From the NCBI GenBank assembly GCA_030848705.1, contig JAUIZM010000015.1, forward strand, positions 2,914,001 through 2,978,000: DNA of 64,000 bases, given 5' to 3'. Source of the DNA: Heracleum sosnowskyi. Lineage: Eukaryota; Streptophyta; Magnoliopsida; Apiales; Apiaceae. The translations under genes were made by a program, and so were the position numbers. The stretch's first letter is position 1; each line of letters starts with the position of its first letter. The notes under the pieces are model-generated. The model was given only the letters and a program-made list of their open reading frames with translations. It was not told the origin of the DNA and ran no database searches. Of this stretch, positions 43,082-57,010 are shown piece after piece.

Positions 43082-46000
43082 GTTGGAAAATCGTTTATTT
43101 CTACTATTTTCATTTATATAAGCAATTATATGCAAATTTTTAATACAAAATAAATCAATAACGCAAAAAAATATTAAAATAGTAATAAAAACAATATTTT
43201 AAATTAATTAAAATTAATGACTCAAAAATATTTTAAATTAAACATTTTTATTCTATCGCCTTAAACCGATTCTTAATTTCAACCACATACTATTTTGCGA
43301 ATTAAACAACCCAAAACATATTAAAATTGAAGGAGTTTTTTTAAAAAAAATTAACATTAAATTAAAGGGATATTCCATTTGTTACCATTGTACAATTGAC
43401 TTTTTCATATGTTAGTGGTTACCCCACAAAGTTTTTGATTTCCAAGTGCCACCATCATATTTTTGACTTCATCTCCATAATACCACTCCGTTAATCAAAC
43501 GTTAGTCGTCCGTTATAAAATTATGGGATTTTACATTTTGTACCACTTGAAATTTTTGACTTCCAAGTGGCACCATTCTACTTTCGGCTTCACTTCCAAA
43601 ATATCACTTTTTAATGAATCTGATGAATCTGTTCAAACTCTTTGATTTTATACCCCTCAAAAAAATTGTTTGACATCCTTTTGCCCATCAAATTAAATAA
43701 ATGAATATATAATTTAAGATCAATTTAGAAACATGCATAATAATGCATAATAATGAAATAGAAAGAGTAGTAAATATGCTGATGAATTGCTAATACCAAG
43801 TTATCAACGGATAGAGATACTACTAAAAGTTAAAGTTGAAGTTGAAGGAGATTAAAATCGAGAGAAATGCAAATGAAATGTTAGTGTTTAAAAACAATTT
43901 CAATTTTTTTCCATGATCTTGTCTTCATATGTAAAATAATTCATATATAAATTTGTCATCATATAAGATTATTAAAATTCATTTTATTCAATTATTTAAG
44001 AAATTCACGAAAAGAATTTAAAAAATGGTCAAAATTGTTAAAAACAATATTAAATAGACAATTTTATACCAAAATTATATCCTTGTATATAAAAAGCGCA
44101 GAACAAATTTTATCCAAATATTTCGTTATTTTGATGGTAACATATCGTAGAAAGAATAGTAACATTTAGATCTATAAATAAATAATCAGTTATCGTTAGA
44201 TATATTAATAAAAAAAATTTATAATTTAATAAATTTATGCCCGGTAAGAATTTGAATTTAACAAATATTTTGTATTGGTCAAAATGATAAGAATTGTTAG
44301 ATGTTATGATAAATAGATGAAAACCACCGAATCTAATATTAAAAAGTGTATTCGTTGTTAATAGAATTTTATTTAAACACCTAAAATGCATTATAATAAT
44401 TTAAAACAAATATAAATAGATTTTTTAAATTGAATATAATTGTTATTGAAATAATTCGTAACATTTTTTTTCTCTTCGATCTGTGGATAGTTCATTTAAA
44501 CAACAATGGTAAACCATCACTAACTAAATATTTATTTCGCAAGTCGGATGAGCTTTAAAATCTTTCAAATTTAATTTTTAAAATTCAAAATAGAGTTTAG
44601 AGAGTAAAGTGAGTGTTCAACAATAATTATCAATATTTATTTATTTTAACTACAATTCAATTTTATAATAAAACAATGTTATATATGTTAATAAATAAAT
44701 TACTTCTTTAAAATTTCAAAATTCTATAAACAGCAAATTACAATAATTTGATTATTAAAATTGAAAATAATAATAATATTTAAAAGAAAAATCCATAAAT
44801 ATTAAAAAATTTGAAATAATATGATAAAGTATTCTAAAATTGTTGTTTATTCAATGATGAAGATAAAAGTCTTGATTCGTTTACAATATAATGACTGTTT
44901 ATATAATAAATACCTAATAATAATAAATATAATAAGGAAATATCCTATTACGCTAACAATAATAATCACAGTACCTTTCCGTATTACATCAATAATAATA
45001 TGCTAACATAATATAATTATAATAATTAGGAAAAAAGATATAAAACTACTATCAATTTTAAGTTTAAATTGTTGGTGGAGATCTAAAACGTCACACCCGT
45101 ATTGATCTTAGTGCGTTTGGGTATCTTAAAAAAGTTGATTTATACCTTAAAATAAATAAGTGTCATATAAGTGATAAGTGATAAGTGGATGAATTGTTAG
45201 GTATTTGGATAAATTTATTTATAAGTTAGTAACAAATTTGCTAATTTACATTTTAAAAATAATTATTAAATACAATGAGCTAAATACATACATTTTAAAT
45301 TAAAAAAATATTTTAAAACACAAATGTAAAAATATGAAGTATTAAAAGACAAAAAAATCAAGTAATAAATCAAAGATTGATTCATGTTAATCATACTAGT
45401 GTAAGAAGTCTTGGATTAGACTCCAAAATTACATCACTCAAAATAACATATCAAGAACTCATGTACGCAACATCATCATATCACGGACACACAAAGTATC
45501 TCCATTATGTTGATATCATTATTGAAAATTCAGGCACTATCTCTTGTGCAATCGCGGGTTTATTTATTATTAAAGAAGCGTTAAAGTGATCGATAAGAGG
45601 GTTGATAAATGAAATGAAAGAAATGGCAATTCATAAAAAGGATGAAGTGTTGAAACTGACAGTTCCTAAGAAAAGAAGATCTTTGCCGGAAATATCATTA
45701 CCCTTTATATCTACGAGACATTCGATCTCGCGTCTTTGAAGTCTCTCCACTGTTGTCATGTCAACATAAATATTACACACATACACAGTTACATACATAC
45801 ATGAAAGGGATTTATAAGGTTCTTTAATTAGTTAATTAATCCATCTTCTCTGCCATTCCAAAACCAAAAAAAAAAAACATATGTACAATTACTTGGCTTT
45901 TTCTACAAGCTTAATGCTCCTAAGTAACTTAGGTGAGTACAAAGTGTTTTCTCATATAAATGTACGCGAAAAGTATTTTTATAATTGCAAGATTTGATAA

Positions 46001-46660
46001 TATAATTGCAATCATGACATTTAAAATATATACTACGTAAGTCCCCTAAGTATGTACTTGGGGGACTTTCTCTTTTTCTATATGATAGTCTAGATAAAAT
46101 CAGATCAATAGTTGAACCTGAACTCTTTTTTTGGAAAAAACGGCTAAAATACTATGATGTTATAAGCAACAATATACTTGGTATTTGGTAACTTATGCTT
46201 ATGGGGAGGTTAGTGCAACCTCACTCCCGTTGATGGTGTAAACTGTAAACCTATCCATCAACTCTTTAAACTTACACAAATATCCAAGTGATAGACAAGA
46301 GTCGAGCACAGCCGATGGAAAGCTCGTATACCAATGACACCTCATGGCTAAAAAAGAATTAATAAGGGTTCAGTATTGATGTGTCAGATTATTAAGATAA
46401 AGGATGCCATCAAATCATCGTTTGTTGTGTATATAGAATACTGAACAAATGTATATATGAAGCCTCATAACTCCCTTGATAGTTAAGGATATCTACACCA
46501 TAAAATTAAATGCAAGTTTCTGAACATTCAGAGGTAATCTAACCATACACACTGTAAAAATCGCCAATTGGCTTCTACTATTTAAAAAAATACAAAATTT
46601 CTTGAGAAACTGATAAATATGTAAATTGGCAAATTGCAATGACTAAAATATAACAAGGAA
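43082..46660. other. AT-rich intergenic region without a supported gene
   Basis: A diverged direct repeat about 122 bases apart (TTCCAAGTGCCACCAT at about 43440, TTCCAAGTGGCACCAT at about 43562) is visible. Small open frames at 44110-44391 and 45377-45589 match nothing I recognise. A stretch at 45111-45240 beginning GTGCGTTTGGGTA may be one end of a MITE. Nothing else is supported. Confidence 0.5.
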
Positions 46661-47445
46661 GCCATGTAGCTTTGCAATGCAAGTTTACCCTTCAAAGTGC
46701 CATTCGACTCTGGGAGTAACAGCATCAACATCAATCAAAGTGAGATAAGTTATCAACCCCTTACTCCAGTAACTGAGAACTCGGTGCAAGTACAAGCTTG
46801 AACAGACAACAGTATCATTCTTCTTGCTATATTCTATAATAAAGAATATAATAAAGAAACGAGCAGATGTACACACAATTTTAACTTAATTGCAACTTAA
46901 AGAACAGTTGCTTCCAGTAATAAATTACCACTTCCAACTAAATAATCTGAACTTCTGACGTGACCAAGCATATTGATTTAGATCTTTCCAAGCCAACTGA
47001 AGATCTGAATGCCACAAAAGAGATAGAGCTGACTGAATATCTGCTTGCCACAAAAAAGAAAGTGGGAACATACTGATAACTAAACCCATCCTAGACTTTG
47101 AACTCTGTATATGAGGAGATTCCATATAACTTAAATGAAAAGGAAGATCTTTTTTGTCATAGGTGACGGTGTTTACTGGTTAGCAGTTTAAATGTTCAGG
47201 CTTAGGACATGTGTTTAAATGAATCTAAAATGGTTGCTAGAAGCAATGCTTAGGACATGTGTTTTCTTGAATAGTTTACAACAGCCAATTGCTTAACAGA
47301 TAGAGTGCTTAATTAACAACAAGAAATACCAGAACCTTCCTTAGTTGAGTGATTAAAGCCAATTTCTATATTAAAATAGAAGATTTAAAGAACAGACATG
47401 GCAGCACTCAGACTATTAAAGCAGTAATTTATATTACCTGTATAA
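46661..47445 (-). other. probable 3' UTR and downstream region of SEC24
   Basis: Just past the SEC24 stop the minus strand reads ATACAG|GTAATA (47436), which could be a 3' UTR intron donor. Direct repeats such as ATCTGAATGCCACAAAA / ATCTGCTTGCCACAAAA lie at about 47000-47060. No separate gene is seen. Confidence 0.4.
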
Positions 47446-50400
47446 TTAGGCGTTTTGCTGAATTTGCCTATGAATTTGGAGGATCCAATCAAGATAGCTA
47501 TTCATACCACCAACTTGGTCCTCAATTAGGTTTACAAGAAGGAAGAACCCTTCTCTGGGCTGTTCACCTTGTCTCACAAGATGACACAGCTGATAATATG
47601 ATGGGTCAGTCTCCCTAAAAGTCGTTAGTATCTTCATTAGCTTCCTGGACATTGCATTGTCACGCTCGTAGAGACTAACCTGTTTTACAAAATAATCATA
47701 AAGCATCAGATAGATATTTGAGATTAAATTTATCCTTATAACAACAATAAAGCATCAGAAAGAACAGACTACATCTAGCAAAGAAAGCAACAATAGCTAA
47801 CGAAGTAACAGATATCAATTTATTATATTCCAATATATATATATATATATCAAACTTAGACAAGACAGGAAGGAAGAGGGAAAAACGAATACAAAGATGA
47901 ACTGAAACTGCTATAAACTACTCTACAAACTCCGAGAGAAGGAAGCACCGGAGCTTATATAGTTAAACCATAAGAAGTGTCAGTGCAAAGAGATCGAGGG
48001 TACTGAAATGAAAATTTCATGTGTCTAAAGCAAGAAGATGTAAAAAGTCAAAAGTTAGTACCTTCACCCTCCCTATATTCAATTATTATTAGTTATAAAA
48101 AATATGGGAAATGAATGTTTAAAGATAAGTCAGATTAAGCACATACAGACTACTGAAAAGTGGAAATTATACAAGGAGAGCAGATATACAAACAGCTTCT
48201 GGCTGCTAACTATTTGTGTTGAAGACATCCATGAGCCTAATTGTGCTTGACGAAAAGCTGCTTACTTGCTTGAAAAATAATTACTTCAAAAATATATTGT
48301 ATTTGTGTCATCTTCCACTGTCTTTTAAGTGTTATGGACAAAATTTGACAAGCCCGTAACGCTTTAGTGTATGATATATGTTGTACATAATACTGAAGTT
48401 GCTACTTATAGAGGTATTGCAAATAGTTAGTGAAGAGAAAAAAAAAGGTATTGCAAATAATTTATATTTGCACTAGATGCAGATATCGTATAACATATGT
48501 TTTTGTCTTGTCTTAGTTTCTATGCTAGGAATCACCAGAAGTTTGTCCACCAGAACGCATGGAGGAAGTATAAATTATGCCAACAATAGATGTTTCATAC
48601 CCTTGTGTAATCTGTAATGTAGTCTTCACCAAGTAGATTCCTTGCAATTTCAGGTGAAAGTTGGCTACCAAACCATATTACAAACCTAAAACCATCATCA
48701 TAAACATAAAGGCCCGTGGGATCCAAGCTGTCTGCAGCTAGTGGGAACTTTTTCCAAACTTTTTCCGTTGCATCATCCTAAATTGATGTATAAAGTGCAG
48801 ATATTATATTGTAGTTAGATGCAAATAGCTCAGACACCCAAAAAGTAAAAGTTGACTTACCTTCAGAAGGCGCTCATCTATCCGTATCAAATTAGGATAG
48901 AGAAGCTTCAATAATTTTTTGACAGGTAAAGCCATCATGGTGAAACCTGCTGCACATCGTTCATCAAGTTGAGCATCAGCATATCCACCACGGAGTGCTG
49001 TTGATTTGTGTAGTGCTAATCCATACAAGGGCAAAAATTTTAGGGATTCTGGATATATCATCCTACTGCCCACACGATGCTGCACAGAATAGAGATTTCG
49101 ATATTCTTTGAGAGCTTTGACAATTCTCACTTGAATAGAATTCCGAGCTTCTTCCAGCTTAGAAGTTAGACTTTTCTCAATTGCTGCATATCAAAACAGT
49201 TCACCTTTTAAGTATTATTAGAACAATCAAGCCTAGAAGGCAAATCCAATTAGAAATGGGAGACGTGCATTATTTACCTAATCTACCAAGCAAGGAAATG
49301 ATGGCACCAGTATCAGCTTGGCGGTACATTTCTCCTAGATCTGCAACCACTGGTGCGGCTGCTGTATGCACTCTTATACGCCTTTCTCCCGATGATGATG
49401 TGTATCTTTTCAATGTTAAGAAATTCTTGCAGACAATTTTAATTGAGATGCTAGATCTATTCCTTCTTACATTTGAAAACAAACAGTAACTGAGAATGTG
49501 GCGAATAGAGGTAGATTTTGCGACGTGGCTAACAAATACCAAGCTAATCATATCAAAATTCTAGAGCATCGAAATTATTACATGCTACAAGCCAATTACC
49601 CACTTTTTTTTCAAAAATTTGAAGAAAAATAAGAGAGTGTAGAAAATATTATGTTGAAATACATCCCAGTTCCAAGAAATACAATCTCCTGTTTGCCTGT
49701 TCTAGATCTAAAGATACAAAACAACCATACTGAAATCTATCATAGCAAGCCTCTTGTATTTATTATATTTTAGCATAACATTAAGACTATTCTTGAAAGG
49801 TAACATAATTAGTAAAAGTAATAGTAAAGAAGTGTATTTTTAATTTTTAAAAGCATTAGGATTTAGGAGTATCCAAAAAAAATTACCGCTAGTCACCCAC
49901 GCACACTAAATATTGCAAAAAACTAAAGAAAATATTAAGGATACAGTAAAGCAACTTGAAAATACACAGTTTGAGTTGTCAACAAGGTCTCCTCAAGACA
50001 CAACTGCATGGCATACGCTTTATCACAATCTACAGCTGGAAGGGCTAATAAATCAGTTGATCGTAACATGAAGTTCCCATGATAAGATGTGAAACGCACA
50101 CCTGGAAAGACAAGACAAGTTACAAATTTTTTATTATTGTCAAATTATTCACCCATAATTAAAAAATGATTAGGTCATTTATAGTTGATATGTACACGAG
50201 TCTGCACTGCATTGGGATTGACTTACCTCTTCCACATCTTATCCGCAGTACAGCTTCCCAGGCAGTTTCTCTAGTCAAGTCCCTTGCTAACTCGTGTTGT
50301 AACCTTTCTTTGTGAATGTTAGACTGGAAGCTTGGATAATGATATACCTGACCACCAGTATATTTTGCTAGAGTTCCTAAGAAACACAAATTGGAAATGT

Positions 50401-53400
50401 TTCAGAATCAACGATTAAAATTTGTCATTTGATTTTTACAACCAAGACCAGAAGTTCTAATTTCCAGGCTCTGCTGCCTTAAGATGGTGAGATTCTTGAT
50501 GCAGAGTAGTGACTAATACAATTAAATAAAGATTCGTTAGCAGCTGCACAGGCAATTGGTTTTCTATTTATTGCGTTTAAAATGTGACTCAGACTTTGAG
50601 ACTGCTTCGTTTCAGCGTAATAACATGGGTTCAGATTATAGAAACAGTGTCAAAGCATGCAACTTGCAAGGTGTGGGGGCATAGATTACTCAGACCATGC
50701 AACAGTGAATCTTCAGGTACCAATCTCCTTCGACTCTATTATTAGAAAAAATCTTGTCAAATGTCTTTCCTCGGCAGGGGCATATGGAAGGGGCCTAGGG
50801 GTTAGTGGACACCGCGACTTCTTAGCTAAGCAAATATATTAGCGATCATATTATTAGAAAAGGGGCAGGCAGTCTGCTTATATTTAATGAGGGGTAAGAC
50901 ACATTATATTCTGGAAGGATCAAGACCCGCAGTATATCTTAGAATGGCACAAAAAACATACATATAATGGAACAGAAATCTTTATAACCACCCAATAGTA
51001 AATAAATCACACACAAGCGAGAAAACATGAAAAGAAGAATGTTAAATGTAAATTAAGATATTACTTGTCATTATATTTCTGGAATACATAAACTGTATGC
51101 TTATCTTTTAGAGGTTTTTTCCAATGGGTGGACTCTATGAGACAAAGACAAATACGTTTTCATCGGAGACTCATACTCATATGTAAAGCTAACATTTGTC
51201 AACTTGTAACAAGTCTAGTGGGTAATGTTTTACAGAGTTAGGCTTTGCAAGTGGCTAGCAGTTAAGTAATTTTACTTTCCCTTGTTCTTATTACTGAAAA
51301 TTAGAAACAGAATTTCAGATGCTTAAACTTCATATGCTAAGATAAATCAAATATACCATACCTACCTATAGAAGCTATATCAGTGTACTTATCACTAAAC
51401 GCGTATATGTTTACTGCAATCTGGTATTTGGTAAATTCAGCAGCCATCTGTTTATAAAATGGATCTTCTGGAATTCTTAGTGCATGTTCTTTATCCGTTC
51501 CATAAGCCCGAAGATCATCTCCACGCAACCTCAAGCGACCAACACCAAGAGATGGAAGTGTATTTTGAAAAATTAACAATTTACCACCAAGTTGATTCTG
51601 TAAACAGGCAAGACGTGTTAATGCTTTGAAAATAGATAAAAGAGAAAGTTCATATTAATAACACGCTAAAGGTAATCGTAATAATACATAATTAGAAAGG
51701 GCTAATTGGGTCTGCACGTCATAAAGTTCGATATAGTTCTGGTGTCACAAATTAGATTAAAGCTTTGTTGGGGTAAAGATGGTAAAAATGAAAATAAGAT
51801 GGAAAAAATGAAAATAAGAAGGAAAAAGAACTAACCATAATCATATATGCAGCTTTTAGAGCTGGACCAAAAGCCGATTCTACATTAACATTGTCCTGAA
51901 ACATGGAAGGCAGGCTATCCAAAAATGCATCCACAACACTTCTGGATTCTGAGAGATTGACAAGGAGATCATCCGGCAAGGGAACAAATATATCATCCAG
52001 ATCTGACACCACCATCATTTGAGGCTGTGTCAAAGATGACTGCCACAAACGAAAAGTATTTCAATATAAAGTAAAATAGTAATTCTTGGAGAAAAGAAGT
52101 GAAAAATAGATCTACAAATCCATAGTACACTCAGCCACTTGCCTTCATATTATAAAACTGTATTGTGCTGTCAAAAGTTATGAAACCAATCTGAGTTCTG
52201 GGATAACCAGGTAGGGTATCCAAGCAAGACTTGATAGTTTGGGCCACCACCTACATGTCAACACACGATATTGCATATTAAGAATGTGCAGACCGTAATT
52301 CACTGATGCAAGAATTCTTGACATTCTGCTATTGGAAGATGGAAATTCTAACCTCAATCACTCCACTTCTAACAGCAGATACTGATACATCAATAAGGAA
52401 GAAATATAGTGGTGGCATAGGCGGCCGCACCATGTATTCTGTTGGAGCAACAAACTCAACGCTTCCCTTGATAAGTTCAGGACGTTTATCCAAATCAATT
52501 CTTCTCCCACCAGCATCCAGAGGGGCGAAATAATCACCTGGTACTGAAGTAGCATACTCAAATATGTCAGAATACATCCTTGAAAGATATAATAAATACA
52601 TACATCACATTAGCAGTTCATCGGTTTCTGATAAAAAAAATCATGAGTTTCATAATTTATCACTTTCATTTAAATGTGTAATGTATCATTAATCTTTGCA
52701 TGTAATTTCAAATTTGCAAAAAAAAAAAAAAGACAGGTATTCATCTCTATGCCTTGCATAAAAAGAACCTAAAAATCTAATAAAAATACTAAAAAATTGG
52801 ATCAATCTCTAGCAAGTATTGATATTTCTTTTTAGGAAAAAATTAAACATAAATGAGGAACAGTAGTATAATTTTCATGGAAATGTATTTTCTTCTTAGA
52901 GAATAATGGACCTGAGGATGACCTCAGGTAACAACCCAAAGGTTATAAGATTTTACATGTAAATTATAAGGATGTATTTGTAAATTCAAACCTGATTCTT
53001 GTAATTACAAAAATATCCTTGTGCATTACATGGAAAAATAGTCTAACCTCAGGTTATCACCTGCGGCCAACCTCAGGCACAGCATACTCTCCTTTTACAT
53101 GTCAAGTATTAAGTACAGAAGACATGTAAACAACGAAAAATTCAAAGAAAGAAATCTAATAATAAATTCTTTGAACAAATCGCCTCTATTCATCATTGTC
53201 GGTCAAGTATAATACAGAATATTGGCTCTTAGTGACTTGATGTGGGTCATCTCCAACAATTCTTCTTATATTCAGTCTTTATTGATTTTTTTTAATTAAA
53301 TGTAAATTGAATTCAAATGAGACAAAAGATAGTGGAGTGAGAAAGAGATTGTTTTGATGAATATATAATATTTGTTAAGAGTGGGAATGAAACTCTTAAA

Positions 53401-55219
53401 AGTGAGGAGAGAGAAGTACTAAGAGTCTCTTCGAGCAAAAAAATTCATCTGCCTCAAATCTCAAGTTAAGAACCAATTTAAGAGTCTCTTGGAGATGCTC
53501 TAAGAACGCATCTCCAGGAGGCTCCTTATACAATCTCTAAAGTTAAAAATAAAGAGGATGCATCAAATCAGAGCTCAGCTCCAAGAGACTCCTAGAGGCT
53601 CTTCATTTAAGAGCCTCCTCTCTCTCCTTAATTATAAAGAGCCTCTTCAGCTTCTTAACTTATCCTTTATCAACAACATATTCACTTCCCTCCCACTACT
53701 TGAATTTGAACCTTTGTCATAGATTAAATTGGAGTATGAATTAAATAAAAATAAGGAGCAAGAATATAAAGAGCATTGTTAGAGTTGACACATTAACCAA
53801 TGTACTAATTAATAAGAGCCACATTATTTATATCATTTTTAGAGAGTGAACTAGGAGGTCTAGCAGCTAGTAATTTTTTTCCCTAAGTTAAATTATTAAC
53901 TTATATGGTTTCCGCTTGTGAAGGTTGAAAGCTTACCCTCATTAAGTAAAACACATATGTTGCATTGCCACTTTCTACCACCATCGGTAAAAGTCACATA
54001 AGGATTAATATACGTGCGGCATCTTTTACAACGAACAATACCCGTTGTGGCAAAATTAACAATGGGCACTTCCTCCTGTAGGAACAACATATACAAGCAT
54101 AAGACATTCATACATATGCATATTATGCAGAGTGAATCATTTCAGGCAACGGTGTAAATAATAAATATTGCTCACCCCAGCAGGAGCTTCTGCAAGAGGG
54201 CAAACAACAGCTCCGAGGGGAAGATGCCACCTAGAAGCTAAAGACTGGGAATTCGGAATAGCACTAGTTGTAAGTCGTAGATATCGAGAATTGCAGTTCA
54301 ACGGATACATCTCAGCATAACTTTTTGGTTCCAAATCACCATCTAATGGCCTAGGCAATGCTCTGGAATCAAGTCCTGGATCAAAAGAACCTGGAACAGA
54401 TCCGATAGAGAGTGAGCTGAAGTCTTCTACTAAACCCTGAGCAGGTCCCAAAGAAGGTGTAGAGCTTGGAGCTCGTAATTGATCCCTCGAATATGGGCCT
54501 AAAGTTGCACCAGGGGGAGGTGGGGCATAACCACGTTGAGGAGAGAGGAAGGGGGTGGGTGCTACTGGAGGGGGTTGAACATAACTATTTTGGTGATTAA
54601 GAAAGGATGCTGATGGTACAGGTGCAGTATGTGCAACTGCATTAGCTTGCATGCCTGGAGCAATATAAGAAGGCCTCGTCGGGGCTGAAGATTGCTGCAA
54701 ATTTGGCCGAGAAAAATAAGATGCTCCCGCAGATGATTGAGGATTTAGATTTTGTGAAGCTGGCATCGATGCAAAAGAAGCTGCAGAATGATTAGTTGGT
54801 GGGGCAGAAACTTGCTGACCCATAGGCGAAGTGCGCGGTGGCGGCACTTGGGGGGTGGAGGGAAAATGTTGTCCAGGGGCACGCTGGAAAGGTCCTGCAG
54901 CAGTCTGGCTATATGATGATTGGGATGGATTCATAAATGGAGACCTTACTGGTGGCATAGGTCTAAAATTTGAGGGTTCTGGTCCAGCTGCAGGTCTTGA
55001 AGGTATAAAAGAGGTTGTCGTCTGAGAAGCAGGTGCCACGGACGGCCTAATGGAAGAAGAATCTGACCCACCCATGGGCCCTTGGGATATAAAAGCAGAG
55101 GTCTCTGATCCGACCACCGGAGGAGATGATAAGAAAGGAATTGTACTTTGCGGCGATGCAAACGGTGATGCAGCAGGTCTGTATGTAAAAGTTTTACGAC
55201 TAGGATCTTCAGTCCCCAT
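47446..55219 (-). CDS. SEC24A: SEC24-type COPII coat protein, 12 coding exons, one apparent frameshift
   Basis: Coding exons (minus): 55219-54176, 54075-53937, 52543-52353, 52250-52143, 52039-51836, 51597-51366, 50376-50227, 50101-49945, 49405-49278, 49183-48861, 48778-48601, 47679-47446; about 1028 residues. The first exon gives a Pro/Ser/Gln-rich arm, then a zinc finger CX2C-X18-CX2C at residues 364-389. The trunk (VPGDYFAPLDAGGRR, APTEYMVRPPMPP, SLTQPQMMVVSDLDD, SLGVGRLRLRGDD), the helical part (KALKEYRNLYSVQH) and the gelsolin-like end (RQGEQPREGFF) follow. SEC24 selects cargo at ER exit sites with SEC23. All introns are GT-AG except the one after 52143, which is GC-AG. In exon 48778-48601 a GGGG run at 48718-48721 puts the reading one base out of frame and would truncate the protein there. 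Since everything else is intact, a sequence error is as likely as a real lesion. The length fits Arabidopsis SEC24A. Confidence 0.92.
52898..53093. mobile_element. small MITE-like inverted-repeat element in SEC24 intron
   Basis: The left GAGAATAATGGACCTGAGG..CCTCAGGT and the right end, inverted GAGTATGCTGTGCCTGAGG, are imperfect terminal inverted repeats around about 195 bp. No clear target duplication was found. Confidence 0.5.
53225..53640. repeat. reiterated GCATCTCCA / CTCTTGGAGATGC motifs in SEC24 intron
   Basis: TCATCTCCAACA, TCTTGGAGATGCTC, CGCATCTCCAGGAGGCTC and CTCCAAGAGACTCCTAGAGG recur in both orientations across this part of the 1.4-kb intron (52544-53936). This looks like a decayed MITE or two; boundaries are unclear. 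Confidence 0.4.
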
Positions 55220-55911
55220 GTGTATTCTATCAACTGATCAACTCGTGATTGCTATATTTCCATAAACTAGCCTGTTTTAGAAGAATTAAAAACAATATAT
55301 TGTAAATCAAGTGACACAACAGCACAATATAGCATACAAGAGACAGGGGCAGTAACAAATTTATAGTTAACTGGAAAAAGAATAAAATTGATTACATGAG
55401 TTATGTACAGGTCTAGACACCTGGAGTAATATGGGAAATGCTTTATTGAGTTTCTGACAAAAGTCCCGCCCTCAGGATCACCAATAAAACTATTTCAAAA
55501 AATGACTCACCGTCAAAATACATAAGAGAATAATTACCCAGGTCACGAATCACGACTCACGCACACACAATATATGATTTATTATATATTTTCAGGTGTG
55601 ATAACTTCAAGCAAATAGAGTTCTATCATCTATGTGAGTGTAGGACTATAAAGTAAGACTATAGAATTAAAAGTTGTACCTTTTATGTTAAAAGGTCCTA
55701 AAGGGGCAATATACAGTAATACTGATAAATAATATGGAAAATGATAATAAATTACACTTACAACATACTTGGATACCAGTGTAAAATTAAGGATGTGGAC
55801 TGAAGTTGTAACTAAACCAGTGAAACTACCAACAAAAGTTACATATTTTGGTACTAGTCAATTTCCAACTGGAATCAAACGGACCTCTACCTATGAAAGA
55901 AAACAATTTTC

Positions 55912-56331
55912 AGTGCCGGTTAAATTTCTATTGGAATCAAATCGACCTTTTACTTGTTAAATAACATCCTTTTAGTACTAGATAATTTCTGGCTATCGAA
56001 ATTCGATTCAAGTTTAGTCCGCTGGGTATTGATTTTAGTACTACTAGTTGGTTTCTGATTGGAATCAAATGGACCTCTACTTGAGAAAAAAACAATTTTC
56101 AGTACTAATTCAAATTTGATTAGTGCCGGTTAAATTTCTATTGGAATCAAATCGACCTTTTACTTGTTAAATAACATCCTTTTAGTACTAGATAATTTCT
56201 GGCTATCGAAATTCGATTCAAGTTTAGTCCGCTGGGTATTGATTTTAGTACTACTAGTTGGTTTCTGATTGGAATCAAATGGACCTCTACTTGAGAAAAA
56301 AACAATTTTCAGTACTAATTCAAATTTGATT
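55912..56331. repeat. perfect 210-bp tandem duplication in SEC24 5' UTR intron
   Basis: Bases 55912-56121 and 56122-56331 read identically by eye, each from AGTGCCGGTTAAATTTC to CAAATTTGATT. Within each, GGAATCAAAT/C-GGACCTCTAC and relatives recur, so an older, shorter repeat was duplicated. It lies in the intron 55272-56894 between the 5' UTR exon and the first coding exon. Confidence 0.92.
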
Positions 56332-56734
56332 GGAGTCGAATGGAATTTAACTCAAAAAAGATTTAAAAAAAAATTAATTCCTAGAGCTCGACTACTCGCC
56401 CATATGGTTTAAACTAGGATCATTCCATTCAAACTAACAAAAAGGTACATTTTTTAGTACTAGTTCAACTTCAATTTATATCAAACGGACCTATTCTTTT
56501 CAAAAACAATCTTTAGTACTATTCTAATTTCTTTTGGAATCACACCGTCTTTTACTTAAAGAAACACATTCTTTTACTACTAATTGAATTCCGATTGCAT
56601 TGGAATTATAAAAAAGATATATTTTTTAAGTTCTAGAGCTCGATTTATCATCCTTTCGGCTTAAACAAAAACCTTTCCTAATTGTTATTACAATAAAGAT
56701 TCAATAAACTACTGAACAAGTGATGTATAATACA

Positions 56735-56754
56735 TACACACACACACACACACA
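56735..56754. repeat. (CA)n microsatellite
   Basis: About ten CA repeats within the SEC24 5' UTR intron. Confidence 0.9.
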
Positions 56755-56894
56755 ATTTCAAGCGTGTACTAACAAACAATAAACAAGAATGTTAATTTCG
56801 AATCAAATTACAACACAAAATGCATATAAAAATTGTATGTGATAGAGAAAGATCGCGATGCGGAGAGAGTGAGAAAGGTGTGATGAAATCTTAC

Positions 56895-57010
56895 CGGAGC
56901 AAGGAGAGATCCGACCGGAGAATCGGCGGCGGAGCAGATCGGATCGGCGGAGCTCCGGCAGGCGAATCGGAGATTTAAAAGATTCAAGTGAAGAAGAGAG
57001 ATGATGGGGA
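56895..57010 (-). other. 5' UTR exon of SEC24
   Basis: On the minus strand a leader with CTTCTTCACTTGAATC, GC-rich CCGGAGCTCCGCCGATCC and TCTCCTTGCTCCG ends at a GTAAGA donor (56894). The acceptor CTAAAACAG at 55272 starts the exon that carries the ATG. The upstream limit is approximate. The GC-rich block stands out from the AT-rich surroundings. Confidence 0.7.

Noticed and set aside
45377..45589. 70-codon plus-strand frame
   Set aside because: No recognisable domain, no start context and AT-rich surroundings; could be chance.
52544..52578. Alternative SEC24 acceptor at 52579, which would include MYSDIFEYATS
   Set aside because: It breaks phase with the preceding exon; the acceptor ACTTCAG at 52544 joins to the conserved NE-VPGDYF.
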